A DNA stretch of 64,000 bases from Pipra filicauda (Eukaryota > Chordata > Aves > Passeriformes > Pipridae): contig NW_024104619.1 in NCBI RefSeq assembly GCF_003945595.2, positions 310,001-374,000 on the forward strand, written 5' to 3'. The notes under the pieces were generated by a model. That model was not told where the DNA came from and ran no database searches. It saw nothing but the letters and a program-made list of their open reading frames with translations. Of this stretch, positions 49,051 to 61,714 are shown piece after piece. Within the stretch, counting starts at the first letter, position 1; each line of letters starts with the position of its first letter. Made by a program: the position numbers and the translations under genes.

Positions 49051-50110
49051 ACCCCCAGTCTTCACTGTCCAGTTGTTTACATTACAGAGCCATGGCATTT
49101 TCCTCTGATTTTAGAAGGGACCATTTGTCTGCTATTCCATAAAAGGATCAAATGGTTCTCTGTGTGATGACACTAATTAAACCGAAACTGAGATGAGAAA
49201 AATCACTGAGACCTCATTTTGCCTTAAAGCCCAAATGTATCACCTCTCTTAAAACAGGTTTCCCAACCTACAGAGCAAAGATCTGTAACCTTGATCTCCC
49301 ACATTGTCACTGAAATGGCTAATAGCTACTTTTTAATGCAAATTCATTTTCTCACAAACCCAATATGTGTCATTCAATTTTCTTATCTGCGACCATATGT
49401 TTAAAAAGTAATTACTCAGCTAGCATTTTTAATTAAAATGATGTTATCTATGGTTCTAGATGCATTAAATACACCAGTGATCTCAGATATCAAATGAAGT
49501 TTCCATAGATGAGTCATGTCGTGCACTTTTTGGTTTTACAAGTTACATTGGTGCTGGTGCTAGATATGAAATATAGGTGGAATAGTTACCCACCAAATTC
49601 TGTCATATTTAACTGTCAGATACAGAAAAGTGTTTGTTTCTTGTATATTTTTTTTTAATACATAACATCAGTGTTACTCTTAACAAGATCAGTAGCTTTA
49701 AGCTGATGGCTTAGGCTAAAGTCTTTCCTTAACCTTCTCCTCAACTGTACATCCCCGCAGGTCATGTGTGTCCAGTATAGAAAATCTGGGATAACAAGTC
49801 AAGATTCTGGGAAAACTAAAATTTTTACAGTGTTCAATTAACTTTTAATGAGCATTTCATCCCCAGTTCGTTGAGTCTGTCCCTTAATTACAACAAATGT
49901 TAAGCTGTATCGGCTTCGTGATTAATAATTAATAAATTAATTATTTGCAAGCAGCAACAGTAGAATTTCTACTGCAAGGTATTGATCATCATTCTCTCTT
50001 AACCAAACGATGGCTGTTAAAATTAACATTCATACATTTTATATTAACCTGATGTTCTTAGTTCCTTAATTTACCACAGGCTATTTATATCTAGTGCTGT
50101 AAGGAGATCA
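49051..50110. other. Element-free, complex AT-rich stretch; candidate conserved non-coding DNA
   Basis: No repeats, tails or exons are visible. The sequence has few homopolymers and several transcription-factor-like words: an octamer ATGCAAAT at 49336-49343, CACTAATTAAACC near 49169, and a cluster of TAAT words at 49921-49946. This pattern is common in conserved non-coding elements of vertebrate gene deserts. I cannot show conservation from one sequence, so this is inference. Confidence 0.3.
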
Positions 50111-53100
50111 ATGCCTAGCATTACATTTTTCAAGAAATGGGTGCATAACACGATTGAATTAGGATCAAGGTTGTCTAGTATCAGTTTGCAACTGGTAAAT
50201 AATCATCTGCGAAGAGATGCATTCCCTCAGTGCATTCAGTGTCACAGGAACTAGAAAAAAAATCAGGGTATCAGTTTATGGAATTTTTTCCTAAAAATCA
50301 TGAAGAGCAAGCAGTGATAACACACTGATTGCAGGTGTTGGTGGTGGTGATTTAAATCCTCTTGCAACTCAACACACTATCAAAAATCTTTCTCAAAATT
50401 TTAAAATTATTTTCTTATGACTAGGAGAATAAAAAGGAAAATCAATACGATTTCATTAATTTAAGTAATAATGATGGAATCCTACGACCTAAAACCTGAT
50501 CTAGGTGTAGACCTTACATTATTTTTTTTTCTGCATGCAAGAAACTTCATATATAATAATAAAAAAGAGTTGCTTATCGTTGTTATTTTGAGTTATCCCT
50601 TTAGCTGTCTTCAAACAGGTAGTGCAGTTAAAATTGAAGCTTACGTCAGTCAGAAGAGCTGCCAGTACATAATACACTAAGTGACAACACTATCATGTTT
50701 TCTGATGTTTCTCCTCTAACATATTCGTCTTTGTTACTAACAATGTATATTTTATCAAATTTTATATCTAATTATACTTTAATCAAATACTCTTTGAACG
50801 TGACAATATCTTAAATAGAATCTCCAGTGAATAAAGTAGACGTATTTTGGCTCTAAGACTGGAGAGTGAAGCAACCTGTTGTGACAACCACTTTTTTTCC
50901 TCCAAATGATGCAAGACAACGTCCTCACAGTACAATACCAGTCCAAAAACTCCTCTGAAATCAATGTTAGTCTTCTGACTTCTTGTTCCTGGAATGAACT
51001 CAGCACCTCTACCATGAGTGTGAAAAGTCACAAGTTCATGCATTGTCTTTTGGAACTTTATATTTTGTCACTCTTTCAGTTTATTTCTCCCATCTGAAGA
51101 GAGAATAAGTTCCTCTGTGTGTGAACAGTGATTCTGTGCAAAACCATCATACCTGGATTGTGTGGACCCCCAGCACAGCATCTCTGAATGAAGAGCAAAT
51201 GCAAACGAAACAATTAAAACAAATGAATCAACTGGCACATATATTAGAACAGGATGAAGCTTGAGTTGCTTGGTTGGTTAGATATGGTTTGTTTTTTCAT
51301 TAAGATGTGACTTTATGCAAAACTTACATTCCTGTCATATGAAATCCAAAAGAGAAAATTTACTAGTTATATTTATGTTAGCATTTGAGGCAGCAAAATG
51401 TCTTTAAAAAAAACTCTTAAATGAGGACCAATTTTGATGCATAACCTTTCAGATTTGCTATGCTTGAGGTACATTCATTTCATTTTCAAATTCCCACAGC
51501 TGCATTTAAAAATTATCTTTATTAATGTATCTTCTAGTATATAGATTCCTATATTTAGCCCATGGTTTCACTCAGTTACATTTTATTAATTTGGATTAAC
51601 ACCATATGTGGATTTGGAATTCCGTATCTTAATATAACATCTCATAAGTGGAATTCTTGAGACCCACCAAGAAAAAAAAACTGTTTAAAACTGAACATTT
51701 TTATAACAGCAGCTCAGGTATGTTGAAAGACAAGATGATCTACAAAAGATCTTTTAAACTAACAGGGAAAGGAAATTTTCAGCACAGTTTTGAGTTAGCA
51801 TTTAGCTAATTGACCATAATATCTGTATGTTAGCAGAAGAATGCCTTCCATACATTATTTTGGTTTTGTCATATTTAAACAAAAACAGGAAAGGAAGGCT
51901 CTTGATGTGACAATAACATTTATATACAAAATCAGTATATATTCTCTTTCATAAAAAGAGATTAAATCTTTCTGTCGAGACAACAAAATGCCATACATGC
52001 TGGGAAATAAACGCATTTTTTTCCTGCTTTTAATTTAACAAAGATCCTATATAAATATGTATCAAGGACAAACTGTTCCCTAATTCAACAAATTCAGTGT
52101 TTCTTTGTTAGAGGATAAGTACTTGCTTTACTATGTGTTTTAAAGCACAAGCACAACTTTAAGGTGCTGGGAGAAGAGGGAACAACAAAACCAGAATAAT
52201 AGTTTAGGACAGAGGATATATTTCCCTTAAAAACTCCCAGTAAAGTTTTCTTATTTCCTACTCCCCAGTGAGCAGCTTCAAAGTAAAAGTGATTAATACT
52301 GCTCTCATCAACTATCCAGTTTTAAAGTAGCTGCAGAGAATGTAAATAATAGCAAAAGAAAGCAACCACATCTGAAATGAGAGCATGGAGCTGAGCTGCT
52401 AGTTTAGACTTTACTTAGACTGATTTATTTTTTCTGGTTCCTAAATCTGAAATGGCTATGACAATTCATTTATTTATTTCCAAATAAGATGTACTTTAAA
52501 AACAAAATGAGACTTAGCTCTTTCTTTTTTATTTGTTCCTGAGGCAGTAGATCAGAACTATATCTGGGTAGAGGAGTTTTCATGTACCAAATTTACTTTA
52601 GTCCCACATTGGAATACAAACATTTTTTTCTGTGGCTACTTGAGACTAGAGTAATGTCAAAACAGGATTAAAACATTCCTTCTTCTATCTCTTTTTCCAG
52701 TATTAGAAAGATCTGAAAATTAAGAACCCCTTGAGAAATGGTTATTTTAAAAGAGTTCTGACCACCGACAGTCCTGATTTATCTTTTAGCGTCTGGTCCC
52801 ACAGTCTACTTTGAAAGCTGAAGATTGTGGGGAAGCAGTTCTGTGAATAAGTACTGCCACAGCCCTTATTATACACAGTGATGAACCTCACTTTGTGGTG
52901 ATTCATGATATGGAGAATTTATAAGAAAGAACAGCATTCAAAGTAGTGTTTCAGAGCACTACGTTTTTCCACGGTACTGCAAGAAAACCATGTGTACATG
53001 TGTGTATGCCATTAAAAGAGAAAGCCAGAGTGTACACAAGAGGAACAACTGTGATCTCAGCTTTCTTGTTTCGAGATAGAGGGCAAACTGATTAAACCAG

Positions 53101-53330
53101 AGTGCTTGGCATAATGGAAAAAGACTGAGTTACATGGCAGGGTCAAACTTGGTACCTCATTTGCTTTTGAGAAAGTGAGAGCTGGGACAATCCGCATGGA
53201 GAATAAAATAAGTGTAATGTCCCTCTTCTCTTTTGGATGAAGAAATGAAGAGATGAAGGCAGGACATTTAGTCCCCCAAAGAGCAGAGTAGGCAGGAGCA
53301 AAACAGATTTCTCTTCATAATTAAAGAAGT
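50111..53330. other. AT-rich non-coding stretch
   Basis: No transposon or exon recognised. Open frames of 60-86 codons at 50471-51097 on both strands have no motifs and overlap one another. Confidence 0.5.
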
Positions 53331-53851
53331 ACAGAATAGTTTAGGTTGGAAAAACCCTTTAAGATCATTGAGTCCAGCTATTAAACCAACACTGCCAAGC
53401 TCACCACTAAACCATGTTCCACATCTAAACATCTTTGAAATACCTCCAGGCATGTTGACTCAACCTCTTCCCTGGGCAACCTGTGCCAAGGCTTGAAAAC
53501 CAATTAGTTGAATAAATTATTCCTAATATCCAATCTAAACCTCCCTGGCTGCAGCTTGAGGCCATTTCCTCTTGTCCTGTCTTGTCCTGCTTAGCTGTTC
53601 CTTGGGAGAAGAAACCAACCCCGATCTCACTAAGCCCTCCTTTCGGGTAGTGGTAGAGAGAGATCAGGTCCTCCCTCAGACCCTTCCCCAGCTCTGTTGC
53701 CCTTCCCTGGACACACTCCAGCCCCTCAATGTCTTTCTTGGCATGAGTGGCCCAAAAACTGAATGCAGGATTTGAGGTGCAGCCTCACCAGTGCCAAGCA
53801 CAGGGGGGACAATCACTGCCCTGATCCTGGTGGTCACAATGTTGTTGATAA
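53331..53851 (-). mobile_element. CR1 LINE 3' end with internal deletion, antisense
   Basis: The plus strand reads 'tttaggttggaaaaacc', 'tttaagatcattgagtccag', 'accactaaaccatgttcc', 'cttccctgggcaacctgtgc', 'taatatccaatctaaacctc', 'ggccatttcctcttgtcctg', 'aggtcctccctcagaccctt' and 'gcagcctcaccagtgccaag'. The order is that of the antisense CR1 end. At 'cctcagacccttccccagc' about 60 bases of the usual 'ttctccaggctgaacaac' segment are missing. The short similar words on each side suggest a microhomology deletion. It belongs to the subgroup of 1075 and 61714 but is older than the latter. Confidence 0.94.
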
Positions 53852-55704
53852 AAAAGGGAGAAACGAAACAAGAAATTTCTTCTTTGTACACCAAGAGGAA
53901 GGCTGAGTGTTTTCCCACCATATTTCAGCGTAATTTCTGAAAGTTTTACCATTACATTCCTAAAATCATGCATTCAGTAAAATTTTCTTTTTCATTCCTT
54001 GTACCTTTATCTTAGCACCATAATAAACCAAATTTAAAACATTTAGAATTATTTCTTTTATGCACGTAATTTCTAATATAATGCTTTTTAAAATAAAAGG
54101 TTTTAAGGGGAATAAGGGTAGAGGGGAGAGTTTCTTTGCCTGACAGTTTTATACTTATCACTCTGGTTAATATTTTAGTAGTCATTTACCTCAGAGAAAA
54201 TTTTATTCTCTCTTCTTTAATGTATCAAATACGTTTCAAAATATACTCCTGATTTCCTGTGGTTTTCCACATTTGAAAGTCAAACTGAATGCATGTAATT
54301 AGAACCAGTTCACCTGAGTTCACCGAAATAATTTAAATTTTTTATTGTTGTAGCACTTTTCAGGACTTTTCAGTAACTTGCTATATGTTTTTCATTACAT
54401 TCTTTTCCTTCAGAAACATTAGATAATTTTAACATTTTATTAAAAAAAAATTAGAAAGAAATCATAATTATATATTGTCAATAATATAATACCTGATGTT
54501 TTGAAGAACTGTCACTGATTTTTTTTGGAAGCATCCTCCCTTTTTTAAATGTTTTGAAGGCATACATATGAAAATTGACAGAATGACAACTTGATATGCA
54601 AAAGCTCAGACTTCATCTTCACAATAGTGTTTGATGTAGCACACACAAAGCAAACAGCATGATTTTTTTAATTCTCCTTACCTCTCACCTCAAGCCTTTA
54701 TCCACTGCAGTAGCTATGACCATCAGCCATTCCAGCTTATGACAACCAAGTAACAGCTTTTAGGCTTCAAAAAAGACTGACAGTCAAACTGAAGTCTCTA
54801 ATGGAGGTTAAGCAGAGCTGACAGGGTTGCAGGGTTTTTTTTAGAACTCAAAATTTGTCATTTGGATAAAAAAGATCCTACAATGAAGACTGCTGTTCTG
54901 ACAATTGTTGGACAGAGGACTTGCATTTAGGCCATCTCTATAGGGAAATAAATACATGTAAGAATTTCTCTAGTCTGCTATTATAAAGGATACACAGGAA
55001 TTAGCCTTAGATTGTCACAGGTATTGTGAAACTTTCCATTCAAGTCTCACTTTGCCAGCAGAGTTCATGCCATCTATTTTTTCTGTTCTGTTCTATTCCA
55101 AGATCTGCACATTTACCTTTCTAATACTTCAAGTACTACTTGGCAGTACAATAGATATTGTTACATTTCCATAAAGAATTATTTGTTTTCATATTGAGAC
55201 TAGATTGTTAAATTGTACAATACTGGTCTATGTGTAAAAAAATCCCACTGTACATAGGCATAATGGATCATATTTACCTCCTGTTCACACATGTCAGGCA
55301 GAGTGATGCTAAGCAGTTAAAATCACTCTCCATATGCAGAAGATCTGAGTTTTTCCTTAGGTGTAAGACAGTGGAGACTAATAAAAAATATCAAACGAAA
55401 AGTCACCTAAAACTATAGTTTTTCTTTTAATTTCCTTATGTGTTTACGTTGGTCCAACATTATCAAACAGCAAATGAGGGAATTCACAATTAATTTCCCA
55501 TTCTTTCTTAGCCATTGAAGGGACATACTCTTCTATGACTGTGCATTATTGGTAATCAGGAGTATGAATGGCATTTGTATAAAACAACTCATCTGTTCTC
55601 AAAAAAAACCCCAGATGTATAACTGTTTGTACTCCTAATACAATTCAAATTGCTTAGTATTTATTACAACTATTAGAAGTATTTTAAAGTTGGCAGTCTT
55701 CTCT
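53852..55704. other. AT-rich non-coding stretch
   Basis: No element or exon recognised. The open frame at 55230-55418 has no motif. Confidence 0.5.
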
Positions 55705-56305
55705 GGCAGCCCAGAAACCCCCCGTGTCCTGGGCTGCATCCAAAGCAGTGTGGGCAGCAGGGCAGGGAGGGGATTCTGCCCCTCTGCTCTGCTCTGGTGA
55801 GACTCCACCTGCAGTGCTGCCTCCAGCTCTGGGGTCCCCAGCACAGGAAGGACATGGATCTGTTGGAGTGAATCCAGAGGAGGCACTAAGCTGATTAGAG
55901 TTTTGGAGCACCTCTTCCATGAGGAAAGGCTGAGAGAATTGGGATTGTTCAGTTTGGAGTGACCTAATTGTGACTTTCCAGTGCCTGAAGGGAGACTACA
56001 AGGAAGATTGAGAAAGATTATTTACAAGGGCCTGTGGTGACAGGGCAAGGGGGAATGGCTTCAGAGCAAGAGTAGGTTTAGGTGAGACATTAGGAAGAAA
56101 TTCTTTCCTGTGAGGGTTTTGAGACACTGGCACAGGTTTCACAGAGAAGTTGTGGATGCCCCACCTCTGGAAGTGTTCAAGATCAGGTTGAATGGAGAAC
56201 TGAGCAACCTGGTCTAGTGGAAGTTGTCCATGCCCATGGAAAGTGGATTGGAACTAGGTGGCCTTCAAGGTCCCTTCCAACTCAGACCATTCTATGATTC
56301 TGTGA
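55705..56305 (+). mobile_element. 5'-truncated CR1 LINE 3' end, sense
   Basis: It starts abruptly at 'ggcagcccagaaacccc', with 'gtcctgggctgcatccaaag' and 'ctccagctctggggtcccca' (end of ORF2), then 'tccagaggaggcactaag', 'gaggaaaggctgagagaatt', 'gtgcctgaagggagactac', 'gacattaggaagaaattctt', 'ctggaagtgttcaagatcag' and 'aactaggtggccttcaaggt', ending 'ccattctatgattctgtga'. Its ORF2 end is nearly word-for-word that of 14870-15863, so both are the same subgroup. Small deletions occur, for example 'ttcagtttggagtgacc', where the 'gagaagaggaggct' segment is missing. Antisense open frames at 55635-55920 are shadows. Confidence 0.95.
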
Positions 56306-58731
56306 AACAAAGAGAAAACAACAAGTCAGATGTAGAAATATTCCTCCATTTACATTTCCATCTAACTGCACTTTTAACAAAGAAGGAACACAGATTTTAT
56401 CTCTGAATGAAACAATAAGAGAAACTAACCTAATGCTATGTTTCCACTGCTTAACTCTATTAGTAGGGAAGAATAGCTTGGAGTTTTCGAAAAGTCGCAA
56501 ATAGTCAAGATTTTTTTCTCTTTAAAAGACCTAATCTCTATTTACTAAGATTAGGGCTTTTCTTACCTTAACAATGAAGGAGAAATAACCTGTCCATTGT
56601 ACACGTAGTTTAGGAAGGAAAAATATTCTGCCATTTCCCTTGCTTAAAATATATGAGCTGGAAAATCACGAGGCAAAGCTGCAGCACATAGCAAAATAAA
56701 AACACTTTGATTATTCCTCTTTAAAAGTGGTATGATATCTGGTTTGAAGTTACCTATTTTGAAGAAAGAAATATTTCTTTTTTGTACTTAAAAGCCTAAC
56801 AGTGGCACTGAATAGCTATACAGTTCATTTACAATTCATATATTTACTTCTCTGATCTCTGAATTTTAGTCCTAGAACTCTTTCTCTCTATTGAATTTGA
56901 AACCATCATGCCAGACCCCCGGGATTATCATGAAGACCTTCCATAAGCAAATCTCCCTTTTGAGGACAGCACAAGGGATGTTATACGTAAAACTATGGGT
57001 GTATGTGAAGCTAAAGAACAAATAGCATTTATGAGAAACAAGAACTACGCTGCACAATTCTTTGTATGAGGGAGCATAATAAATTTAGATAATGCAATGA
57101 TACAAGAGGTGTATCTCAGATTTGTACAAATATAGATTTCTATAAATCTGAGACTGGAGATTTATTGTCTCCCTAAATAGCTGAAATGTCAATACTGGAA
57201 AGTCTTAATCCTAGATTTATGCTACTTACAGTGTGGGATGGCCAAAAAATGAAACAGTAGTGAAGCAACTGTACCCTGAGATCCATAGTAAATTTTAATG
57301 TAAAATAAAACAAAAGCTTAACTGTCAAAAACCCTGAAACCCTAGATCTTATGCCTTTTCAGACCATCTTATAGGAAAGGAAGAGGAGGTAAAGAAAAAA
57401 GACCATCTTTAGGTCAAATTTTGTATTTCAAAGATATTTCTCATATATGAGGAATTAATGATTGGTACTGGAAAGTGCAATGAAGATGTGGTCCCACTCT
57501 ACTATACCCACATCCAGTCTACTCACAGAGGCACAAATATTCCAGGATTCATGATTTAATTTTTCTTCTCACATTCAAAATAGTTGCTACAACCAGATTT
57601 AAAGTAAATAATTTAACTGTTTCTAATTTTATATTCCTGCATATGGAGAAATATACCTTGATGAAATCAGAATATTTTTAAACTGCTAGTGCTTCTGTTC
57701 CTTTAATAGCTAAGTGCTGTATGGAACAGTTAAATGCTTGACTTTATAGTATAACTAATATTTCTAGATTTATTAAAAGGTTCTATTTTACAAACCTGCC
57801 AACCTTACAAATTCCATTCTTAGTGCTACAGCATAAATCAATATAACTGTAACTATTTTCAATCACACCTTATCTTAACACAATTATTTCATTTTGAAAT
57901 TTGGGAGCACTTAGTATTAATGCAACTGATGCAAAGTGACAGTCTCTGTCTTATAGTGAAAATATAATTTAAGAACAAAGTATTGATCCATTTAAGTCTG
58001 AATAGTAAGAAATAATTCTTATCTACAATCTTAGCATTTCTTTCATCTCACGCTATTAGTGCTGCAAGCTAAAGCTGTTGTAGCTTTGCTTTGCTCAGAA
58101 ATGTTTTGAATTAAAAGGCTTGGATCTGGATCTCGAGAAGCTTGGATTCAGACCTAGATCTCCACATCTCCACAGCTTTCTAGGATTTCTAGCTCTCACT
58201 GTGTTTCACACTTATCAGGAATTGAGTTTTATTTTGAAAACATCTTAAAATCTAGTTTTGGCCTACATAGCAGGAATGCAAAAAACCCCTCAGGCTGCAG
58301 AAATTCCCTACTTAAGAAATGAGCTTTCACCAAAACTACTGAAATATTATAATACTTAAAATCAAGTCCTTCTTCAGACCCTGTATCAGTGGAGAACCTG
58401 GATTTGATAACATTTACCATTCTAATACTGATAATTCCTCTCTAATCAAACTAAAATTATCCTAGAGATAAATAAGATTTTTTCCTAATTCTCATCTAAT
58501 TGAATCAGGTCGTACAAGTTATACATAGTTCAAACAAAGTCCTACAGAAAACACTCGGGCTTCTTAATTAAAATTCCATCATCAAACTGATGGGCTGATT
58601 TTCTAGAAGCTATTCTTATTGAGCCATTCTTTGGCTATTGCTCCATTACAGATGATCCATCCTTGAGACTCATAACAGGGTTTTATTGGCATTCATTTGG
58701 GAAAACCTGGTACTTTTGATTTGTAGCCTTG
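56306..58731. other. AT-rich non-coding stretch
   Basis: No transposon, exon or RNA gene recognised in 2.4 kb. A short cluster of palindromic six-base words (58132-58161) is noted among the rejected items. Confidence 0.5.
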
Positions 58732-59034
58732 GGTCATGGTTTAAGCCCAGCCAGCAGCCGAGCCCCACACAGCTGCTTGCTCACTGCCCTCACCAGTGGG
58801 ACTGGGGAGGAAATTGGAAGGGTAAAAGCTAGAAAAGTCATGGATTAAAACAAAGAGAGTTTAATAGGAAAAGCAAAGTCCACAGGTGTTAGCAAATCAA
58901 AACACGGAATTCATTCACCGCTTCCCATGGGCGGACAGGTGTTCAGCCATCCCCAGGAGAGCAGGGCCCCATCACATGTAATGATGACTTGGGAAGACAA
59001 ATGCCCTCCCTCTGAATGTCCCTCTTCTGGCAAA
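58732..59034. mobile_element. Partial avian endogenous-retrovirus LTR
   Basis: This begins near 'gggtcatggtttaagccca', matching a widespread avian LTR start (TGTCATGGTTTAACCC). It continues 'gccagcagccgagccccaca', 'cagctgcttgctcactgcc', 'gagtttaataggaaaagcaa', 'attcattcaccgcttcccat', 'caggtgttcagccatcccca' and 'agcagggccccatcaca', ending near 'gaatgtccctcttctgg'. The second half of the LTR is missing. No retroviral coding sequence lies on either side. It is a different LTR family from 4297-5155. Overlapping open frames on both strands at 58911-59208 are artefacts of this GC-richer piece. The orientation of the provirus is not decided here. Confidence 0.8.
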
Positions 59035-59547
59035 GAGCCAAGAGCATCTTGGGATATGTTAAGTAGAACATGCCAGCAGGTTAAGGAAGGTGATCCTTCT
59101 CTGCTTAGCCCCAGAAAAACACATCTGGATGCTGGGTCCAGTACTGGGCTCCCTGGTAAAAGACAGATAGGGATGTGCACTGCAACAAGTTCAGTGGAGG
59201 GGATATAAGGGCTTGGTCTGTCTGTCTCATGAAGAGAGGCTGGAAGAGCTGGAACTGTTCAAAATGGACCAGAAAAGGCTTTCTTGAATTATAACCATGT
59301 GTATAAATAGATGATGGTGGGAATAAAGAAAAGGGAGCCAGATTCTCCTCAGTGGTGATCAGTGACAGGGAAGAAGCAATGACTACAAACTGAAAAAACT
59401 GGAAATATCATTTAAAATTAAGGAAGATTTTTTTTTCCATAGAAAATAGTCGAACTCTGCAACAAGTTCTGCCCATGGAGGTTGTGGAATCTCATTCCTA
59501 GGGATGTCCAAAACCTGACTTTACACAGCCCTAAGCAATCTGATGGA
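59035..59547 (+). mobile_element. CR1 LINE ORF2 end plus 3' UTR, sense, joined to an LTR fragment
   Basis: The plus strand reads 'caagagcatcttgggatatg', 'catgccagcaggttaaggaa', 'ggtgatccttctctgctta', 'gctgggtccagtactgggct', 'catgaagagaggctggaaga', 'atgtgtataaatagatgatg', 'gagccagattctcctcagtg' and 'aggttgtggaatctcattcc', then 'acctgactttacacagccct'. These are CR1 segments in order from a subgroup whose antisense copies sit at 3783, 39686 and 63609. The tail is lost. The 5' edge coincides with the truncated edge of the LTR at 58732-59034. It is diverged and non-coding. Confidence 0.85.
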
Positions 59548-61713
59548 GCCGACCATTTCACCATCCTACTGTTGTAACAGAGACATGACCATTTCCTCTT
59601 CTACAGGTTTCACCTCAAAAGGAATGAACTGAACTTTCTGTAATATCACAAGGTATATTAGAGTTGAGGGAACTGGAGATGAAAGAGTAGCCACCACAAC
59701 AAACTGTGAAAAAAACCCAACATTCTGCAGTTCTGGATTTTCTTAGAGGTAGTACAAGAGTATTAAGTGATCATTGTAATGAGCTATCACAGTTTGATGT
59801 TACTTAATGAATATGATACCGTACTACAGACAATACTCCAGAACAAGAAGCTAAGTGACAAGCGTGCCTAAAATTTTACTCAGAAAAAAAGGCCCAAAGT
59901 ATTGGAGAATTCTTTTAAAAGCATGCTAATGTGCTTTCTGAATATAAAGACAAATGCTAAGTAGTAGATTCTTACTTATTATTTTTCTTCCTGCATGCAT
60001 AAAAAGTGGGGTTTTTTGTTTGTTTGTTTGGTTTTTTTTTGTCTTAAGAAACTGGTCAGTAAAAGCAAGGGGTTAACAATATCTAGCAGTCAGAATCCCT
60101 GTTCTCTGTGAGATTTCTACAGAGTAAAATGCCTGCAGTTTCCTAACAAATTATCCATGACCTGATTATTTGTCAGAATGCAAGAAATATGGGATTCATA
60201 TTTCATGGTAAACATAGTATTTTTAAAGCAATCTATTTGTCTGAAACTCTGCTTGACCTCCATTCTTTTTCTTTTTTTTTCACTGCTTTTTTCAATAGTC
60301 TAAGAATCTATGAAGAAATGTCACTAACCAGAAAAATATACAATTTCTCTAGCTTGTTGGGAGAGATGAAGATCCTTATTTTGCTCTTATTTGCATTTCT
60401 GTAATTTGCCAGTTTATTACTTGATTGATGCATCAGTAGTTTGAGATATATGCTGAATGTTATCAGGACCAAAATCAAATTATGAGGGTTTTCTCTAGTC
60501 CTTGTTTGGAATGGAGAGGGAACAAAGGCTATTAACTAAAAACAATGCCACCCCAACCAATTATTACTGAAGGCTGATACTACCACCTTGTGTCTGTAGG
60601 CCTAAAAGATTTTAAATGTATGTTGGCAACATATCACTCATAGTCTGAATCCTTAAAATAATTTTACATAGTTCAGTAAATTTTCTGAAAACATAATTTA
60701 AATCCAGTAACACTTTTATATACAGAACTTTTGAAAGGGAGAAATATGTGAATGTCTGAAAGAAACAAAACAAAATCACTTTTCTGTAACATGGAGACTG
60801 AGAATCCCACAGAGATAACGAAACATGAGTAGCACTGCTGATCTAAGCCAAAACAAAGCCAGACACTTTTTGACAAAAGAGAGAATGAGGAAAATTGTCA
60901 CCTACTAAGCATCTGTTGTCACATATAAAATACCTGTAAGTTCTCACCTGATGAATAATCAGGTTTGGCCAGTAAATTACTAGTAATGTGATTCCTCAAC
61001 TCTCAGGAATGTTTTGAGGATAATTCTTCTTCCAGGGAGATACTGAGTAAAAACGGTTTATGAAAAATAGGTCTTATTGAGCTTCTGTTTTAAGTATTTC
61101 TCCTCTGCTTTTGTTACTTTAACACTGCCTGAAGTCTATGGAGATAATATATTAAAATATATAAAAATATTCATATACTATTATTTAATATAAACAGTAA
61201 CATTGGTTGTTGAAGTCAGATACTCTAGCAAAAGAACTTATGCTCTACATTTAGTTTCACGGGATGAGGATTCATTTACTAAGATTTTTTTTCCTTATCC
61301 TAAAGAAAAAAATAATGATGGGACTGAAAAACTTTGATTACTGAGCATGGTTACATATGAATCACAGACACCAGAACAAAACCTGTAAGATAAATTTAGT
61401 TAAACAGGATCTATGCACTGAAATTCAGTACAACTACAAAATATCTTTGGAAACCATTGCCTAAATTAAAGAACTTGAGGTTAGACTACTTAATTTGTGG
61501 ACTATTTTACTCAGAAGAAAGTAAATTACTTGGAATCGGAAATAACCCTACATTTTGTTGAATATTGTATTTTGAAATACAAACCATAAGAAATAAACCA
61601 AATTACTCCTCTTACTATAACAGTATTGAAGACTGCAACATAAATCTTGCCGTTGCTCCAGTGGTAAATGGCACTTTTGGTACAGTAACAGAGTAAAGTG
61701 AAAGAGTAAAGTG
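59548..61713. other. AT-rich non-coding stretch
   Basis: No element or exon recognised. A (TTTG)n tract is listed separately. An AT-only patch lies at 61146-61193. Open frames (60189-60404, 60673-60876) have no motifs. Confidence 0.5.
60008..60042. repeat. (TTTG)n-containing T/G tract
   Basis: T run, then TTTG units, then a nine-T run. Simple repeat. Confidence 0.85.
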
Positions 61714-61714
61714 A
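61690..61714. repeat. 12-bp direct repeat at the CR1 5' junction
   Basis: The word 'agagtaaagtga' occurs at 61690-61701 and again at 61703-61714, separated by one base. CR1 homology begins at or just after the second copy. It may be a short duplication made during insertion, or a pre-existing repeat used as the joining point. Confidence 0.9.

Noticed and set aside
58118..58165. Cluster of XhoI-, HindIII- and BglII-type hexamers (58132, 58138, 58156), resembling a cloning polylinker
   Set aside because: Flanks are ordinary avian-looking DNA on both sides, with no vector sequence. The word repeats 'gcttggat', so a local duplication explains it.
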